A stretch of DNA of 6,685 nt from Bifidobacteriaceae bacterium (GTDB lineage Bacteria > Actinomycetota > Actinomycetes > Actinomycetales > WQXJ01), in assembly GCA_031278675.1 (NCBI GenBank), contig JAITJY010000112.1:1-6685 (forward strand), read 5' to 3'. Positions within the stretch are counted from its first letter, which is position 1; every line of letters starts with the position of its first letter. Shown here piece by piece: positions 1-6,112 of this stretch. A program made the position numbers and the translations under genes. The notes beneath the pieces were generated by a model that saw only the letters and a program-made list of their open reading frames with translations, was not told the origin of the DNA and did not search any database.

Positions 1-662
1 TGCGGCCGGTAGCTGCGGACGGCATCGTGCGCTAATTTGCCGATCTGCTGGTCCGGGGCCGAGCGGAAAAGCCAGCGGACCTCAACCCCGACGGGCTCAG
101 CCAGCTCTTGGCGGTCCGCCTCGTCGGGGAGTTCGATGATCGCCTGGCCCACCGCATCGCGCGGCAGGTCGCGCAGAATCCCGGCTATGGCGGGCAGCGC
201 CGATTCGTCACCCACCAGGAACACCGCCGTTGCGTCCGGCAACGGATCGAAGCCGCGCCCCTGGTCAATCAGGGCGATCGGCTCACCCGGCTGAGCGCGC
301 TGCGCCCACGGCCCAGCGATCCCCGCCTCGCCGTGGGCCACGAAGTCGACATCCAGCTCGCCCAATTCCGGCCGGTGGTGGCGCACCGTGTAATTCCGGA
401 CCGGCGGCCTGGTCCCAGACTTGGTGGCCAGGTATTTCAGATAGCCACCAAGCGAGAATCGCTCCGGGAGTCCACTGAAGTCGACCGGCTCTGCGCTGAC
501 CGGCAAGAACAGCCGAAACCACTGGTCATAGCCGTGTTGCGGCAGCTTTTTGAGGTCCGCGCCGCCAAATGTGACACGAACCATATGTGGCGTGACACGT
601 TCGGTGCGTAGCACCTCGGCGCGGTAAAGCCCAGCGGTGTGGCTGGCGTCGGCGAATCCCAT
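1..662 (-). CDS. Siderophore-interacting protein (FAD/NAD(P)H ferric-siderophore reductase), partial
   Basis: N-terminal 220 residues of a ViuB/SIP-family flavoprotein; the C-terminus lies beyond the left edge. The family reduces ferric siderophores in the cytoplasm and so releases iron. The start is the ATG at 662-660, with an AAAGGAG ribosome site at 677-671, 8 nt upstream. Visible family marks are the FAD-binding RNYTVR (residues 89-94), the DFVAHGEAGIAGPWA stretch (106-120) and the LVGDESALPAIAGIL nucleotide-domain segment (149-163). The beta-barrel FAD domain covers about residues 10-130 and the NAD(P)H domain follows. Family members are usually about 250-290 residues, so perhaps 30-70 are missing. 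No frameshift is seen. The gene lies 47 bp downstream of araB on the same strand but has its own iron box, so it is probably regulated independently of arabinose. Family assignment is firm; the siderophore used cannot be told. Confidence 0.93.
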   Translation of the reverse strand, partial: MGFADASHTAGLYRAEVLRTERVTPHMVRVTFGGADLKKLPQHGYDQWFRLFLPVSAEPVDFSGLPERFSLGGYLKYLATKSGTRPPVRNYTVRHHRPELGELDVDFVAHGEAGIAGPWAQRAQPGEPIALIDQGRGFDPLPDATAVFLVGDESALPAIAGILRDLPRDAVGQAIIELPDEADRQELAEPVGVEVRWLFRSAPDQQIGKLAHDAVRSYRP

Positions 663-694
663 GTAGCCTGCTCCTTTGCGTTCGCCCGGGACTA

Positions 695-713
695 TTAGGC
701 GAGCCTAACCTAC
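695..713 (-). promoter_or_regulatory. IdeR/DtxR-type iron box
   Basis: The plus strand reads TTAGGCGAGCCTAACCTAC. It matches the 19-bp DtxR/IdeR consensus TTAGGTTAGSCTAACCTAA at 16 positions; the mismatches are at positions 6, 7 and 19. It lies 32 bp upstream of the reductase start codon, where a repressor would block the promoter or start site. This is the expected arrangement for an iron-uptake gene repressed by Fe2+-loaded IdeR/DtxR. The site overlaps the araB stop codon (712-710), so the reductase promoter is embedded in the end of araB. A TAATAG at 696-691 (minus) could serve as a -10, but no convincing -35 was found. Confidence 0.85.
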
Positions 714-2473
714 CACGCGGGCCGCTCTGCCGCTACTGCGGCGCGCACTGCGGGCAGCGCAGCCGAAAACCGCGCCAAGTAGGTCTGGAACCCGGCCACA
801 TCCACCGGGTTAGGGGCCAGCGTGGTGGTCCGGGCCGCCGCCAGAACATCTTCGGCCAGATAGGTCGCCAGGTCACGCTCACCACCGCGCAGCATGTACC
901 AGGCCAGGATCGCGGCGCCCCAAGCGCCGCCTTCGCCTGCCGTTTCGCCCACCGTCACTGGACTATTCAAGGCCGCAGCCAGTAACCGCTGCGCCACGCC
1001 CTCCGTCTGGAACACTCCACCATGCGCAAACAGCCGATCCACCGCCACCTGTTCGCCCGCCAACACATCCAAACCCAGCCGAAGAGTCGCGAACACCGCG
1101 AAAAGCTGCGCACGCATGAAGTTAGCCAAGCTGAACGTGCTGCCAGGGGTGCGTAGGAACAGCGGCACACCGTGCGCCCACCCCGTGATGGGTTCGCCCG
1201 CCAGATAGTTGAACGCGGTCAGACCGCCGCCGTCAGGTTCGCCCCGCAACGCCTCACGGAACAGCGCACCAAAGACCGCCGCATCCTCGACGCTTTGCCC
1301 TTGGATGCGCGCGAATTCGCCGAACAGCCCACACCACGCCCCCAGTTCCGAAGCCCCGTTGTTGCAGTGCACCATGGCCACCGGGTCCCCCGCCGGGGTT
1401 GTCACCAGGTCAATCTCCGCGTGAGCGCCGCCGAGCGCCCGCTCCAGCACAATCATCGCGAAGATACTCGTGCCAACGGATACGTTGCCGGTTCGCGGCG
1501 CCACCGCACCCGTCGCCACCATCCCCGTGCCCGCATCGCCCTCGGGCGGACAGACCGGCGCGCCCGGCTCCAGCTTCCCGCTCGGATCAAGTGCCGCCGC
1601 CCCCGCCGCAGTCAGCCGGCCCGCCACCACGCCCGCCGGATACACCTTAGGCAACAAGCCGCCGATGCCGCGCCCACCGGGACCGCCCGCGCCGACCGGC
1701 GCGCCCGCTTCAGGGCCGCCAGGCCCCACCGGGCCGCGCCCACCGGGGCCGGCCGCGCTGGGACCGTCCGGGCTGAGGGCCCAAGGGTAAGCGCGGGCTT
1801 GGGGGAGGGCCGCTACCAACTCGTCACAGGCGGCTAGAGCGGTTCTTTCCACGTCGGCATCGGCGCCGATTAGTACCATCCCCGAAGCGTCACCCACGCC
1901 GAGGACGCGCTCGCCCGTCAACTGCCAGTGGACATAGCCTGCCAAAGTGGTCAGGAAGCGGACCGATCCCACATGCGGCTCCGCCTCCAACGCGGCCTGG
2001 TAGAGGTGCGCCACCGACCAGCGCAGCGGGATGTTGGCCCCGAGCCGGGCGCTAAGGGCGGCCGCCGCCCGCTCAGTGTTCGTGTTGCGCCAGGTCCGGA
2101 ACGGCACCAGCAACTCGTCATCGGCGCCGAACGCGAGATACCCGTGCATCATCGCGGACAAGCCGATCGCACCGACTCGGCGCAGTTCACGCCCGTGCCG
2201 TTCCGCGACGTCACGGGCCAGATCCCGGTAAGCACCACGCAAGGCCTGCCAGACCGCATCCAGGCTGTAGCTCCACAGCCCATCAACCATCTGGTTCTCC
2301 CAATCGAACACCCCGGTCCCCAGGACGGCCAGGTCCGGTCCGGTCAATACCGCCTTGACTCGGGTTGAACCCAGTTCAATCCCGAGCGCGGTGAGCCCCG
2401 CCTCAATCACCTCGCCCGCCGGGGCGGCGCCAGCCCAGGCGTAAGCGTTCGCTGGCCGCGCCGAGGCGCCCAT
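710..2473 (-). CDS. araB: L-ribulokinase, AraB-like FGGY-family carbohydrate kinase
   Basis: FGGY sugar kinase of about 587 residues. In this operon its expected reaction is L-ribulose + ATP to L-ribulose-5-phosphate. Positions below count from the ATG at 2473-2471. The phosphate-binding LGIELGSTRVKAV is at about 30-42, SAMMHGYLAF at 106-115, the GVGDASGM motif with the likely catalytic Asp at 195, CPPEGDAGTGMVATGAV at about 308-324, TGNVSVGTSIFAMIVLE at 328-344, and the C-terminal nucleotide-binding LFAHGGVFQTEG at 481-492. The set resembles the subfamily often labelled xylulokinase-like, so the sugar is inferred from the neighbours. The start was chosen because its ATG overlaps the araA stop (TGATG, translational coupling); an in-frame ATG at 2512 would add 13 residues inside araA and is less likely. 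Oddity: a Gly/Pro-rich insert at residues 235-272. Confidence 0.92.
   Translation of the reverse strand: MGASARPANAYAWAGAAPAGEVIEAGLTALGIELGSTRVKAVLTGPDLAVLGTGVFDWENQMVDGLWSYSLDAVWQALRGAYRDLARDVAERHGRELRRVGAIGLSAMMHGYLAFGADDELLVPFRTWRNTNTERAAAALSARLGANIPLRWSVAHLYQAALEAEPHVGSVRFLTTLAGYVHWQLTGERVLGVGDASGMVLIGADADVERTALAACDELVAALPQARAYPWALSPDGPSAAGPGGRGPVGPGGPEAGAPVGAGGPGGRGIGGLLPKVYPAGVVAGRLTAAGAAALDPSGKLEPGAPVCPPEGDAGTGMVATGAVAPRTGNVSVGTSIFAMIVLERALGGAHAEIDLVTTPAGDPVAMVHCNNGASELGAWCGLFGEFARIQGQSVEDAAVFGALFREALRGEPDGGGLTAFNYLAGEPITGWAHGVPLFLRTPGSTFSLANFMRAQLFAVFATLRLGLDVLAGEQVAVDRLFAHGGVFQTEGVAQRLLAAALNSPVTVGETAGEGGAWGAAILAWYMLRGGERDLATYLAEDVLAAARTTTLAPNPVDVAGFQTYLARFSAALPAVRAAVAAERPAW
1658..1771 (-). 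other. Gly/Pro-rich low-complexity insert within the kinase
   Basis: This segment encodes about 38 residues, of which 17 are Gly and 8 are Pro, in collagen-like runs such as GPGGRGPVGPGGPEAG. It sits between the conserved PWAL and LLPKV segments. From memory of the subfamily, those two are normally joined by only a few residues. The reading frame stays open and the conserved kinase motifs resume at once, so it looks like an in-frame expansion of a surface loop. The DNA is a run of imperfect CCCACCGGG/GCCGCCAGG-like units, the kind of sequence that grows by slippage. No function is proposed. Confidence 0.8.
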
Positions 2474-3984
2474 CACAAACCCCCGGCGAGGCGCCGGTAG
2501 GCGGCCTCCCAACGCAACTCGCGGGCGAAGCGCACCACCTCAGTTCCTTCGGTAATGACAGCGAGTTCCACCCCAGCCATGTCCGCGTAATCCTGGAACT
2601 CGGCGAGGCCCACGCTGGTCGTCAGACAAGTATGGTGCGGCGCACCTGAGGTCAGCCAGCATTCGGCGGAGGTATAGAAGTCGGGGTCAGGCCGCCACAC
2701 GGCCCGCGCCACCGGCAGACGCCGCAGGGGCTGATCAGGCGGGATCACCGCCACCGTGTTCAGCGTCAAACGGAACCGGTCCCCCAGGTCAGCCAGCCCC
2801 ACCACCACACCCGGACCGGGTGTCGCATCGAACACCAGACGCACCGGGTCTTCGCGCGCCCCAATCGACAGGGGATGAATCTCCAGCGACGGCTGAGCAT
2901 CGCTCAGCGACGGGCAAACCTCCAACATGTGCGCCCCCAGGATCTTCTCCTCGCCCGCCACCAGGTGGTACGTGTAATCCTCCATCAAGGACGCACCGCC
3001 CGCCAGGCCCCGACCCATCACCTTGGCGGCTCGCACCAACAACGCCGTTTTCCAGTCGCCTTCGGCCCCGAACCCATAGCCTTCGGCCGTCAGGCGCTGC
3101 ACCGCCAACCCGGGCAGTTGCGCCAGGCCACCCAAGTCCTCGAAGTTGGTAGTAAAAGCGGTCGCGCCGGTCTCGACCAAGAAGGACCGCAGTGCAATCT
3201 CCTGGCGCGCCGCATAGATCAAAGAATCGTGTCGCGCGCCGCCGGGCGCTAGCTCCGGGACAACCGCATACAGGTCCCCGTAAAGCCCTGCGAGCGCGGC
3301 GGCGGTGGCGTGCGGGACGGCACGGACGGCATCGGCCAATTCGGTCACCCCGTAGGTCGTGACGCTGGTCTCAAACACCCGTTCGGCCTCTACCTTGTCA
3401 CCTTCGGTGACTGCAACATCACGCATGTTGTCCCCGAAGCGGATCAGCTTGCCGGAGCGCCCGTCCGCATAAGCCACGGCCGCGCGCACCCAACTCGCGA
3501 TCCGGGTCTGGGTCGCGGGGTTGGCGACCGACCCGGCCACCACTTTGCGGCGCGCCCGCGACCGGACCACCGCGTGCGCGAATTCCCGGTCCCCGTGCGC
3601 CGCTTGGTGCAGATTCATGAAATCCATGTCGATGGTGTCCCAAGGCAATATCTCATCCAATTGGGTGTGCCAATGGAGCAGCGGCAACTGGAGCGCCGTC
3701 AGCCCGGCCAACCACATCTTGGCCGGTGAGAACGTGTGCATCCAGGCGATCAGACCAACACACTCAAGGGCGGCGTTGGCCTCCAAGATGGTGCGCCGGA
3801 TCGCCTCCTTCGAGACCAGCACCGGCCGCCACACCACTCTGACCGGCAGATTCGCCCCGCCCAAGGCCCCCTCCAGAGCCTGGGCCAACCGCTGCGATCC
3901 GGCCGCCACCTGGGCCAAAGCCTCTTGCCCATACAGTTCCTGGCTGCCCGTCAAGAACCAGACCTCGGGACGCGTTTTGTCCAC
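2473..3984 (-). CDS. araA: L-arabinose isomerase
   Basis: Cytoplasmic isomerase converting L-arabinose to L-ribulose, the first step of the pathway. The 503-residue length matches the roughly 500-residue family. Matches run end to end: EVWFLTGSQELYG near the N-terminus, WMHTFSPAKMWLAGL, LPWDTIDMDFMNL, RFGDNMRDVAVTEGDKV, TTNFEDLGGLAQLPGLAVQR, MEDYTYHL, AHMLEVCPS and SGAPHHT. By alignment to E. coli AraA the catalytic and metal residues are Glu308 (AEGDW), Glu335 (MEDY), His352 (AHMLE) and one His of the HH pair at 450-451. The start is the GTG at 3984-3982: GGGAGG lies 8 nt upstream, and the first residues (VDKTRPEVWF) fit the family N-terminus. The ATG at 4044 would add 20 unrelated residues overlapping araD. 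The gene begins 2 nt after the araD stop and its stop overlaps the araB start. Confidence 0.97.
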   Translation of the reverse strand: MDKTRPEVWFLTGSQELYGQEALAQVAAGSQRLAQALEGALGGANLPVRVVWRPVLVSKEAIRRTILEANAALECVGLIAWMHTFSPAKMWLAGLTALQLPLLHWHTQLDEILPWDTIDMDFMNLHQAAHGDREFAHAVVRSRARRKVVAGSVANPATQTRIASWVRAAVAYADGRSGKLIRFGDNMRDVAVTEGDKVEAERVFETSVTTYGVTELADAVRAVPHATAAALAGLYGDLYAVVPELAPGGARHDSLIYAARQEIALRSFLVETGATAFTTNFEDLGGLAQLPGLAVQRLTAEGYGFGAEGDWKTALLVRAAKVMGRGLAGGASLMEDYTYHLVAGEEKILGAHMLEVCPSLSDAQPSLEIHPLSIGAREDPVRLVFDATPGPGVVVGLADLGDRFRLTLNTVAVIPPDQPLRRLPVARAVWRPDPDFYTSAECWLTSGAPHHTCLTTSVGLAEFQDYADMAGVELAVITEGTEVVRFARELRWEAAYRRLAGGL

Positions 3985-3986
3985 AG

Positions 3987-4724
3987 CTATTCCCTCCCTG
4001 GCGCCGGTGCGCGTTCTTTGAGTGCCCGCCCGGGGCTGGCCCACTGTCCATAGACGTTCTGATAACGATCAAACAGATGATCGATCTGATCCTGTTCGAG
4101 GTGGATCGGTTCGCCCAAGGCGCGTGCCAAATGGACCGTCCGCGCCACGTCTTCACAAAGCACTGCGGCCTTGAGCGCGGAGCGCGCGTCGGGGCCCACC
4201 GTGAACACGCCGTGGTTGGCCATCAAGACCGCCCGCGACCGGCTGGTCCGCAGGGTCGCGACTATGCCCCGGCCAATCGAATCGTCTCCGATCAGGGCGA
4301 ACGGGCCGACGGGGATCTCGCCGCCGAACTCGTCGCCCATCATGGTCAGGACGCACGGGATGGGTTCGCGCCGCGCCGCCCAGGCCGTCGCGTACGGCGA
4401 ATGGGTGTGCACCTGCCCGCCCACCTCAGGCAGGTGGCGGTAGACGTAGGCGTGGGCTGCCGTGTCGGACGATGCCGCCAACTCGCCATCGACCAAAGCC
4501 CCCCGCAAGTCCGTGACCACCATGGCATCCGGGGTCAGGTCGTCATAGGACACACCCGACGGTTTGATCACCATCAGATCAGCGCCCGGCACCCGCGCAG
4601 AGATGTTCCCGGCGGTCCAGGCGACTAGCCCGTAGCGGGTCAATTCTTGGTGCAGAGCGGCGACTTCGCGCCTAAGCCGACGCACCGCCGCCGCTACACG
4701 CGGATCAGTCAGCGGGTGTGTCAT
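3987..4724 (-). CDS. araD: L-ribulose-5-phosphate 4-epimerase
   Basis: Class II aldolase/epimerase of 245 residues. It converts L-ribulose-5-phosphate to D-xylulose-5-phosphate in the cytoplasm, the last step of arabinose entry. Visible marks are WTAGNISARVPG (36-47), the phosphate-binding KPSGVSYDDL (54-63), SSDTAAH (85-91) with Asp87 corresponding to the E. coli Asp76 position, the zinc ligands His106 and His108 in HTHSPYATAW, and His171 in ANHGVF. The C-terminal part contains YGQ (225-227), as in characterised AraD proteins. It is first in the araDAB operon, so its promoter and operators are the repeats just upstream. The ATG start at 4724-4722 gives a usual N-terminus but has only a weak GGGCGG ribosome site. 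The closely related fuculose-phosphate aldolase family is the main alternative; araA next door makes AraD far more likely. Confidence 0.95.
   Translation of the reverse strand: MTHPLTDPRVAAAVRRLRREVAALHQELTRYGLVAWTAGNISARVPGADLMVIKPSGVSYDDLTPDAMVVTDLRGALVDGELAASSDTAAHAYVYRHLPEVGGQVHTHSPYATAWAARREPIPCVLTMMGDEFGGEIPVGPFALIGDDSIGRGIVATLRTSRSRAVLMANHGVFTVGPDARSALKAAVLCEDVARTVHLARALGEPIHLEQDQIDHLFDRYQNVYGQWASPGRALKERAPAPGRE
3991..3999 (-). promoter_or_regulatory. Ribosome binding site that fixes the araA GTG start
   Basis: The minus strand reads AGGGAGGGA here, 6-8 nt before the GTG at 3984. It lies inside the last codons of araD, whose TAG stop is at 3989-3987. This supports the GTG rather than the upstream in-frame ATG at 4044, and suggests translation coupled to araD. 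Confidence 0.75.
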
Positions 4725-4834
4725 GGACGCCGCCCGGAGGCTTCTCGCGGGGTAAAAACACTGGTCAGGGGGCCGGTCTGGCCTGGCGTTGGCGGGCTGG
4801 GCAGCGGTGGTCGGGTGCCCGGCCCGGGCCCGCC

Positions 4835-4848
4835 TGTGAGCGCTAACA
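4835..4848. promoter_or_regulatory. LacI-family operator 1
   Basis: TGTGAGCGCTAACA is a 14-bp near-perfect palindrome centred on CG; only the symmetric pair at positions 4 and 11 departs from symmetry. Half-sites of the TGTGAGC/TGTTAGC type are classical for LacI-family repressors. It lies 8 bp downstream of the proposed -10 of copy 1, around the expected transcription start, where binding would repress araDAB. Confidence 0.87.
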
Positions 4849-4856
4849 TATCAGCC

Positions 4857-4886
4857 AGGTTAGTGCCCGCCGCAGGGCTTGGACAA
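4857..4886 (-). promoter_or_regulatory. Possible araD promoter P1
   Basis: On the minus strand TTGTCC (4886-4881) and TAACCT (4862-4857) are separated by 18 bp and lie just upstream of operator 1. Both hexamers are only partial matches to TTGACA and TATAAT, which is common in high-GC actinobacteria. A second -10 candidate, TATGTT at 4850-4845, overlaps the operator but has no good -35. Confidence 0.45.
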
Positions 4887-4890
4887 GCCC
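4875..4890. repeat. Inverted repeat in copy 1
   Basis: GGGCTTGGACAAGCCC has perfect 7-bp arms around a GA centre and overlaps the proposed -35 of P1. It may be a protein-binding site or a short hairpin; no T-tract follows on either strand, so it does not look like an intrinsic terminator. Confidence 0.7.
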
Positions 4891-4962
4891 TTGTTCAGGG
4901 GGAAAGCGGTTTGTCAGGGACGGGCTGGCCAGCGGTGGCCGGGTGCCCGGTCCGGGCCCGCC

Positions 4963-4976
4963 TGTGAGCGCTAACA
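4963..4976. promoter_or_regulatory. LacI-family operator 2
   Basis: Identical TGTGAGCGCTAACA in copy 2, centre to centre 128 bp from operator 1. Two sites this far apart could bind two dimers independently or be joined by a DNA loop; the sequence alone does not decide this. Confidence 0.87.
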
Positions 4977-4984
4977 CATCAGCC

Positions 4985-5014
4985 AGGTTAGTGCCCGCCG
5001 CAGGGCTTGGACAA
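4985..5014 (-). promoter_or_regulatory. Possible araD promoter P2 (duplicated)
   Basis: Same TTGTCC (5014-5009), 18-bp spacer and TAACCT (4990-4985) in repeat copy 2, upstream of operator 2. If active it would give a transcript 128 nt longer than P1 that reads through operator 1. Confidence 0.38.
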
Positions 5015-5018
5015 GCCC
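5003..5018. repeat. Inverted repeat in copy 2
   Basis: Same 16-bp palindrome as at 4875-4890, unchanged, overlapping the proposed -35 of P2 and 24 bp beyond the LacI-family gene's stop codon. Confidence 0.7.
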
Positions 5019-5041
5019 TTGTTCAGGGGGAAAGCGGTTTG

Positions 5042-6100
5042 TCAGGGGCGCCCTGGCCGCTGCCGGGCCCGGGCGGCGGTCGAGGCCCGCACCACCAATT
5101 CCGGGGCCAGAGCCACATGGGCACCCGGGGCGTGACCGGAAATCACATCAAGGAGCAGCGCGAACGACCGCCGTCCCAACTCGGCCAGGTCCTGGCGCAC
5201 AGTGGTCAGGGGCGGACGGAGTTGGGACGCCCCCGGGATGTCATCAAAGCCCACTACGGACATGTCTTCCGGCAGACGCAGACCCGCCTCGCCAAATCCC
5301 CGCAACGCGCCAATCGCGGCCTGGTCGTTGGCGACAAAGACCGCCGTCGGCGGTGCAGCGGACCGCCCCATCAAGCGCTTGGCCAGGCGATAGCCGCTGT
5401 CCGCCGTCCAGGTCCCACGGAGCAGCGGCCCCGGCCGCAAACCCGCGTCCGCCAGGGCACGGCGCCAACCGTGTTCGCGGCACTGCGCGTGGAACTCCCC
5501 CGCCGGCCCGGCGAAGTGCGCAATCAGGACGTGACCCTTAGCCAGCAAATGCTTCACGGCGAGCCGCGCCCCAAGTTCCTGATCAACATCCACGCTGGGG
5601 AAGGCGCGCGGGACGGGGGCGCCGGCGGTCACCATGACTGCGGGAGTGCGGCCGAGCGCCTGCGCGGAGGCGTCCAACGCCAACTGGTTCGGCGCGATCA
5701 CCACGGTGCCGTCAACCCCTTGGGCCCGGAAATGGTCAACCGCCTGAATCATGTGGGCGGCATCGACCTGAGGCAAAGACGCGACCGACACCCAGTAACC
5801 GGCCTGGCGGGCGGCCTGCTCAAGGCCCAACAACGCGCCCGACGGCCCGAACAGGTCAGGGTTGACCACCACCACCCCGATCACGTGTGACCGGTTGGTC
5901 GCGAGCGCCCGGGCGGCCATGTTGCGCCGGTAACCCAACTGTTCGACGGCATCGAGCACCTTTTGGCGGGTCGGCGCCGCGACCCATTGCAACCCGTTCA
6001 GCACCCGCGAGACCGTTTGGTGGGACACGCCGGCCACACGGGCGACATCGGCCATCACGGGCGGACGGCCCGCCGCGCCAACCACCTTGCTCTCCTCCAT
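5042..6100 (-). CDS. LacI-family transcriptional regulator, probable repressor of araDAB
   Basis: DNA-binding regulator of 352 residues, the usual family length. The N-terminal helix-turn-helix is MADVARVAGVSHQTVSRVLNG (about 16-36), with His27, Gln28 and Arg32 at the three recognition positions equivalent to LacI Tyr17, Gln18 and Arg22. A hinge (AARAL, about 62-66) follows, then a periplasmic-binding-protein-like sugar domain running to the C-terminal LVVRAST. Segments such as FVANDQAAIGAL and VVGFDDIPGASQLRPPLTTV are typical. The start is the ATG at 6100-6098, preceded by GGGAGGG 5 nt away; an ATG at 6136 would add 12 residues without a comparable site. It lies directly upstream of araDAB on the same strand, and two LacI-type operators follow its stop codon. 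An arabinose-related effector is inferred. I see no matching operator before its own start, so autoregulation is not apparent. Confidence 0.94.
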   Translation of the reverse strand: MEESKVVGAAGRPPVMADVARVAGVSHQTVSRVLNGLQWVAAPTRQKVLDAVEQLGYRRNMAARALATNRSHVIGVVVVNPDLFGPSGALLGLEQAARQAGYWVSVASLPQVDAAHMIQAVDHFRAQGVDGTVVIAPNQLALDASAQALGRTPAVMVTAGAPVPRAFPSVDVDQELGARLAVKHLLAKGHVLIAHFAGPAGEFHAQCREHGWRRALADAGLRPGPLLRGTWTADSGYRLAKRLMGRSAAPPTAVFVANDQAAIGALRGFGEAGLRLPEDMSVVGFDDIPGASQLRPPLTTVRQDLAELGRRSFALLLDVISGHAPGAHVALAPELVVRASTAARARQRPGRP

Positions 6101-6105
6101 GAATT

Positions 6106-6112
6106 CCCTCCC
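6106..6112 (-). promoter_or_regulatory. Ribosome binding site that fixes the LacI-family start
   Basis: The minus strand reads GGGAGGG, 5 nt before the ATG at 6100. It supports that start over the in-frame ATG at 6136. Confidence 0.7.

Larger units (their letters stand above)
4793..4919. repeat. Tandem direct repeat, copy 1 (araD-proximal)
   Basis: 127-bp unit aligned base for base to 4921-5047 at a period of 128. I count four differences between the copies: 4801 G/C, 4811 T/C, 4823 C/T and 4849 T/C. Everything from 4850 to 4919 is identical in copy 2. Identity stops at 4920/5048 on one side and 4792/4920 on the other. Confidence 0.95.
4725..5041 (-). promoter_or_regulatory. Control region between the LacI-family gene and araD
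   Basis: Non-coding stretch of 317 bp. About 255 bp of it is a tandem duplication (4793-5047), each copy with a LacI-type operator, a possible promoter and a palindrome. The remaining 4725-4792 would be the araD leader; it is GC-rich apart from a TGTTTTTA stretch (4753-4760, minus). The leader region also holds the perfect palindrome GGCCCGGGCC at 4821-4830, just downstream of the first operator in the direction of transcription. I see no RNA gene and no clear rho-independent terminator here. Confidence 0.8.
4921..5047. repeat. Tandem direct repeat, copy 2 (LacI-gene-proximal)
   Basis: Second copy of the 127-bp unit. It ends at 5047, just inside the LacI-family gene, and includes that gene's TGA stop at 5044-5042; copy 1 holds the same TCAGGG bases at 4914-4919. 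The duplicated segment therefore spans the end of the regulator gene plus its downstream promoter-operator region. Confidence 0.95.

Noticed and set aside
108..611. Plus-strand open frame of 167 codons at the left
   Set aside because: It is antisense to the siderophore-interacting protein, which runs off the window edge and is recognised by conserved motifs.
1172..1837. Plus-strand open frame of 221 codons, with a Pro-rich frame at 1470-1790
   Set aside because: Both are antisense to the kinase; the Pro-rich look is the complement of the Gly/Pro insert.
2471..2512. ATG at 2512 as the kinase start
   Set aside because: It lies 40 bases inside araA and encodes 13 residues unlike the family. 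The TGATG junction gives a better start.
4753..4760. TGTTTTTA (minus) in the araD leader as a terminator or attenuator tail
   Set aside because: Only a 4-bp GGCC stem lies before it, set off by unpaired bases, so there is no credible terminator stem.
4875..4890. Palindrome as a rho-independent terminator of the LacI-family gene
   Set aside because: The hairpin is short and no T-tract follows on the minus strand; GCCCTGCGG comes next.
4647..4967. Frame of 106 codons through the repeats as a repeat-containing peptide
   Set aside because: The repeat period of 128 is not a multiple of three, so the frame is not kept between copies. Operators and promoter-like elements explain the sequence better.
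4793..5047. Repeats as a CRISPR array or mobile element
   Set aside because: There are only two adjacent long copies with no spacers, no transposase and no terminal inverted repeats or target duplications.
4943..5890. Long plus-strand open frame of 315 codons
   Set aside because: It is antisense to the LacI-family gene, starts inside the repeat, and its translation is rich in Arg, Gly, Pro and His with no family signature. The opposite strand has a clear conserved protein.
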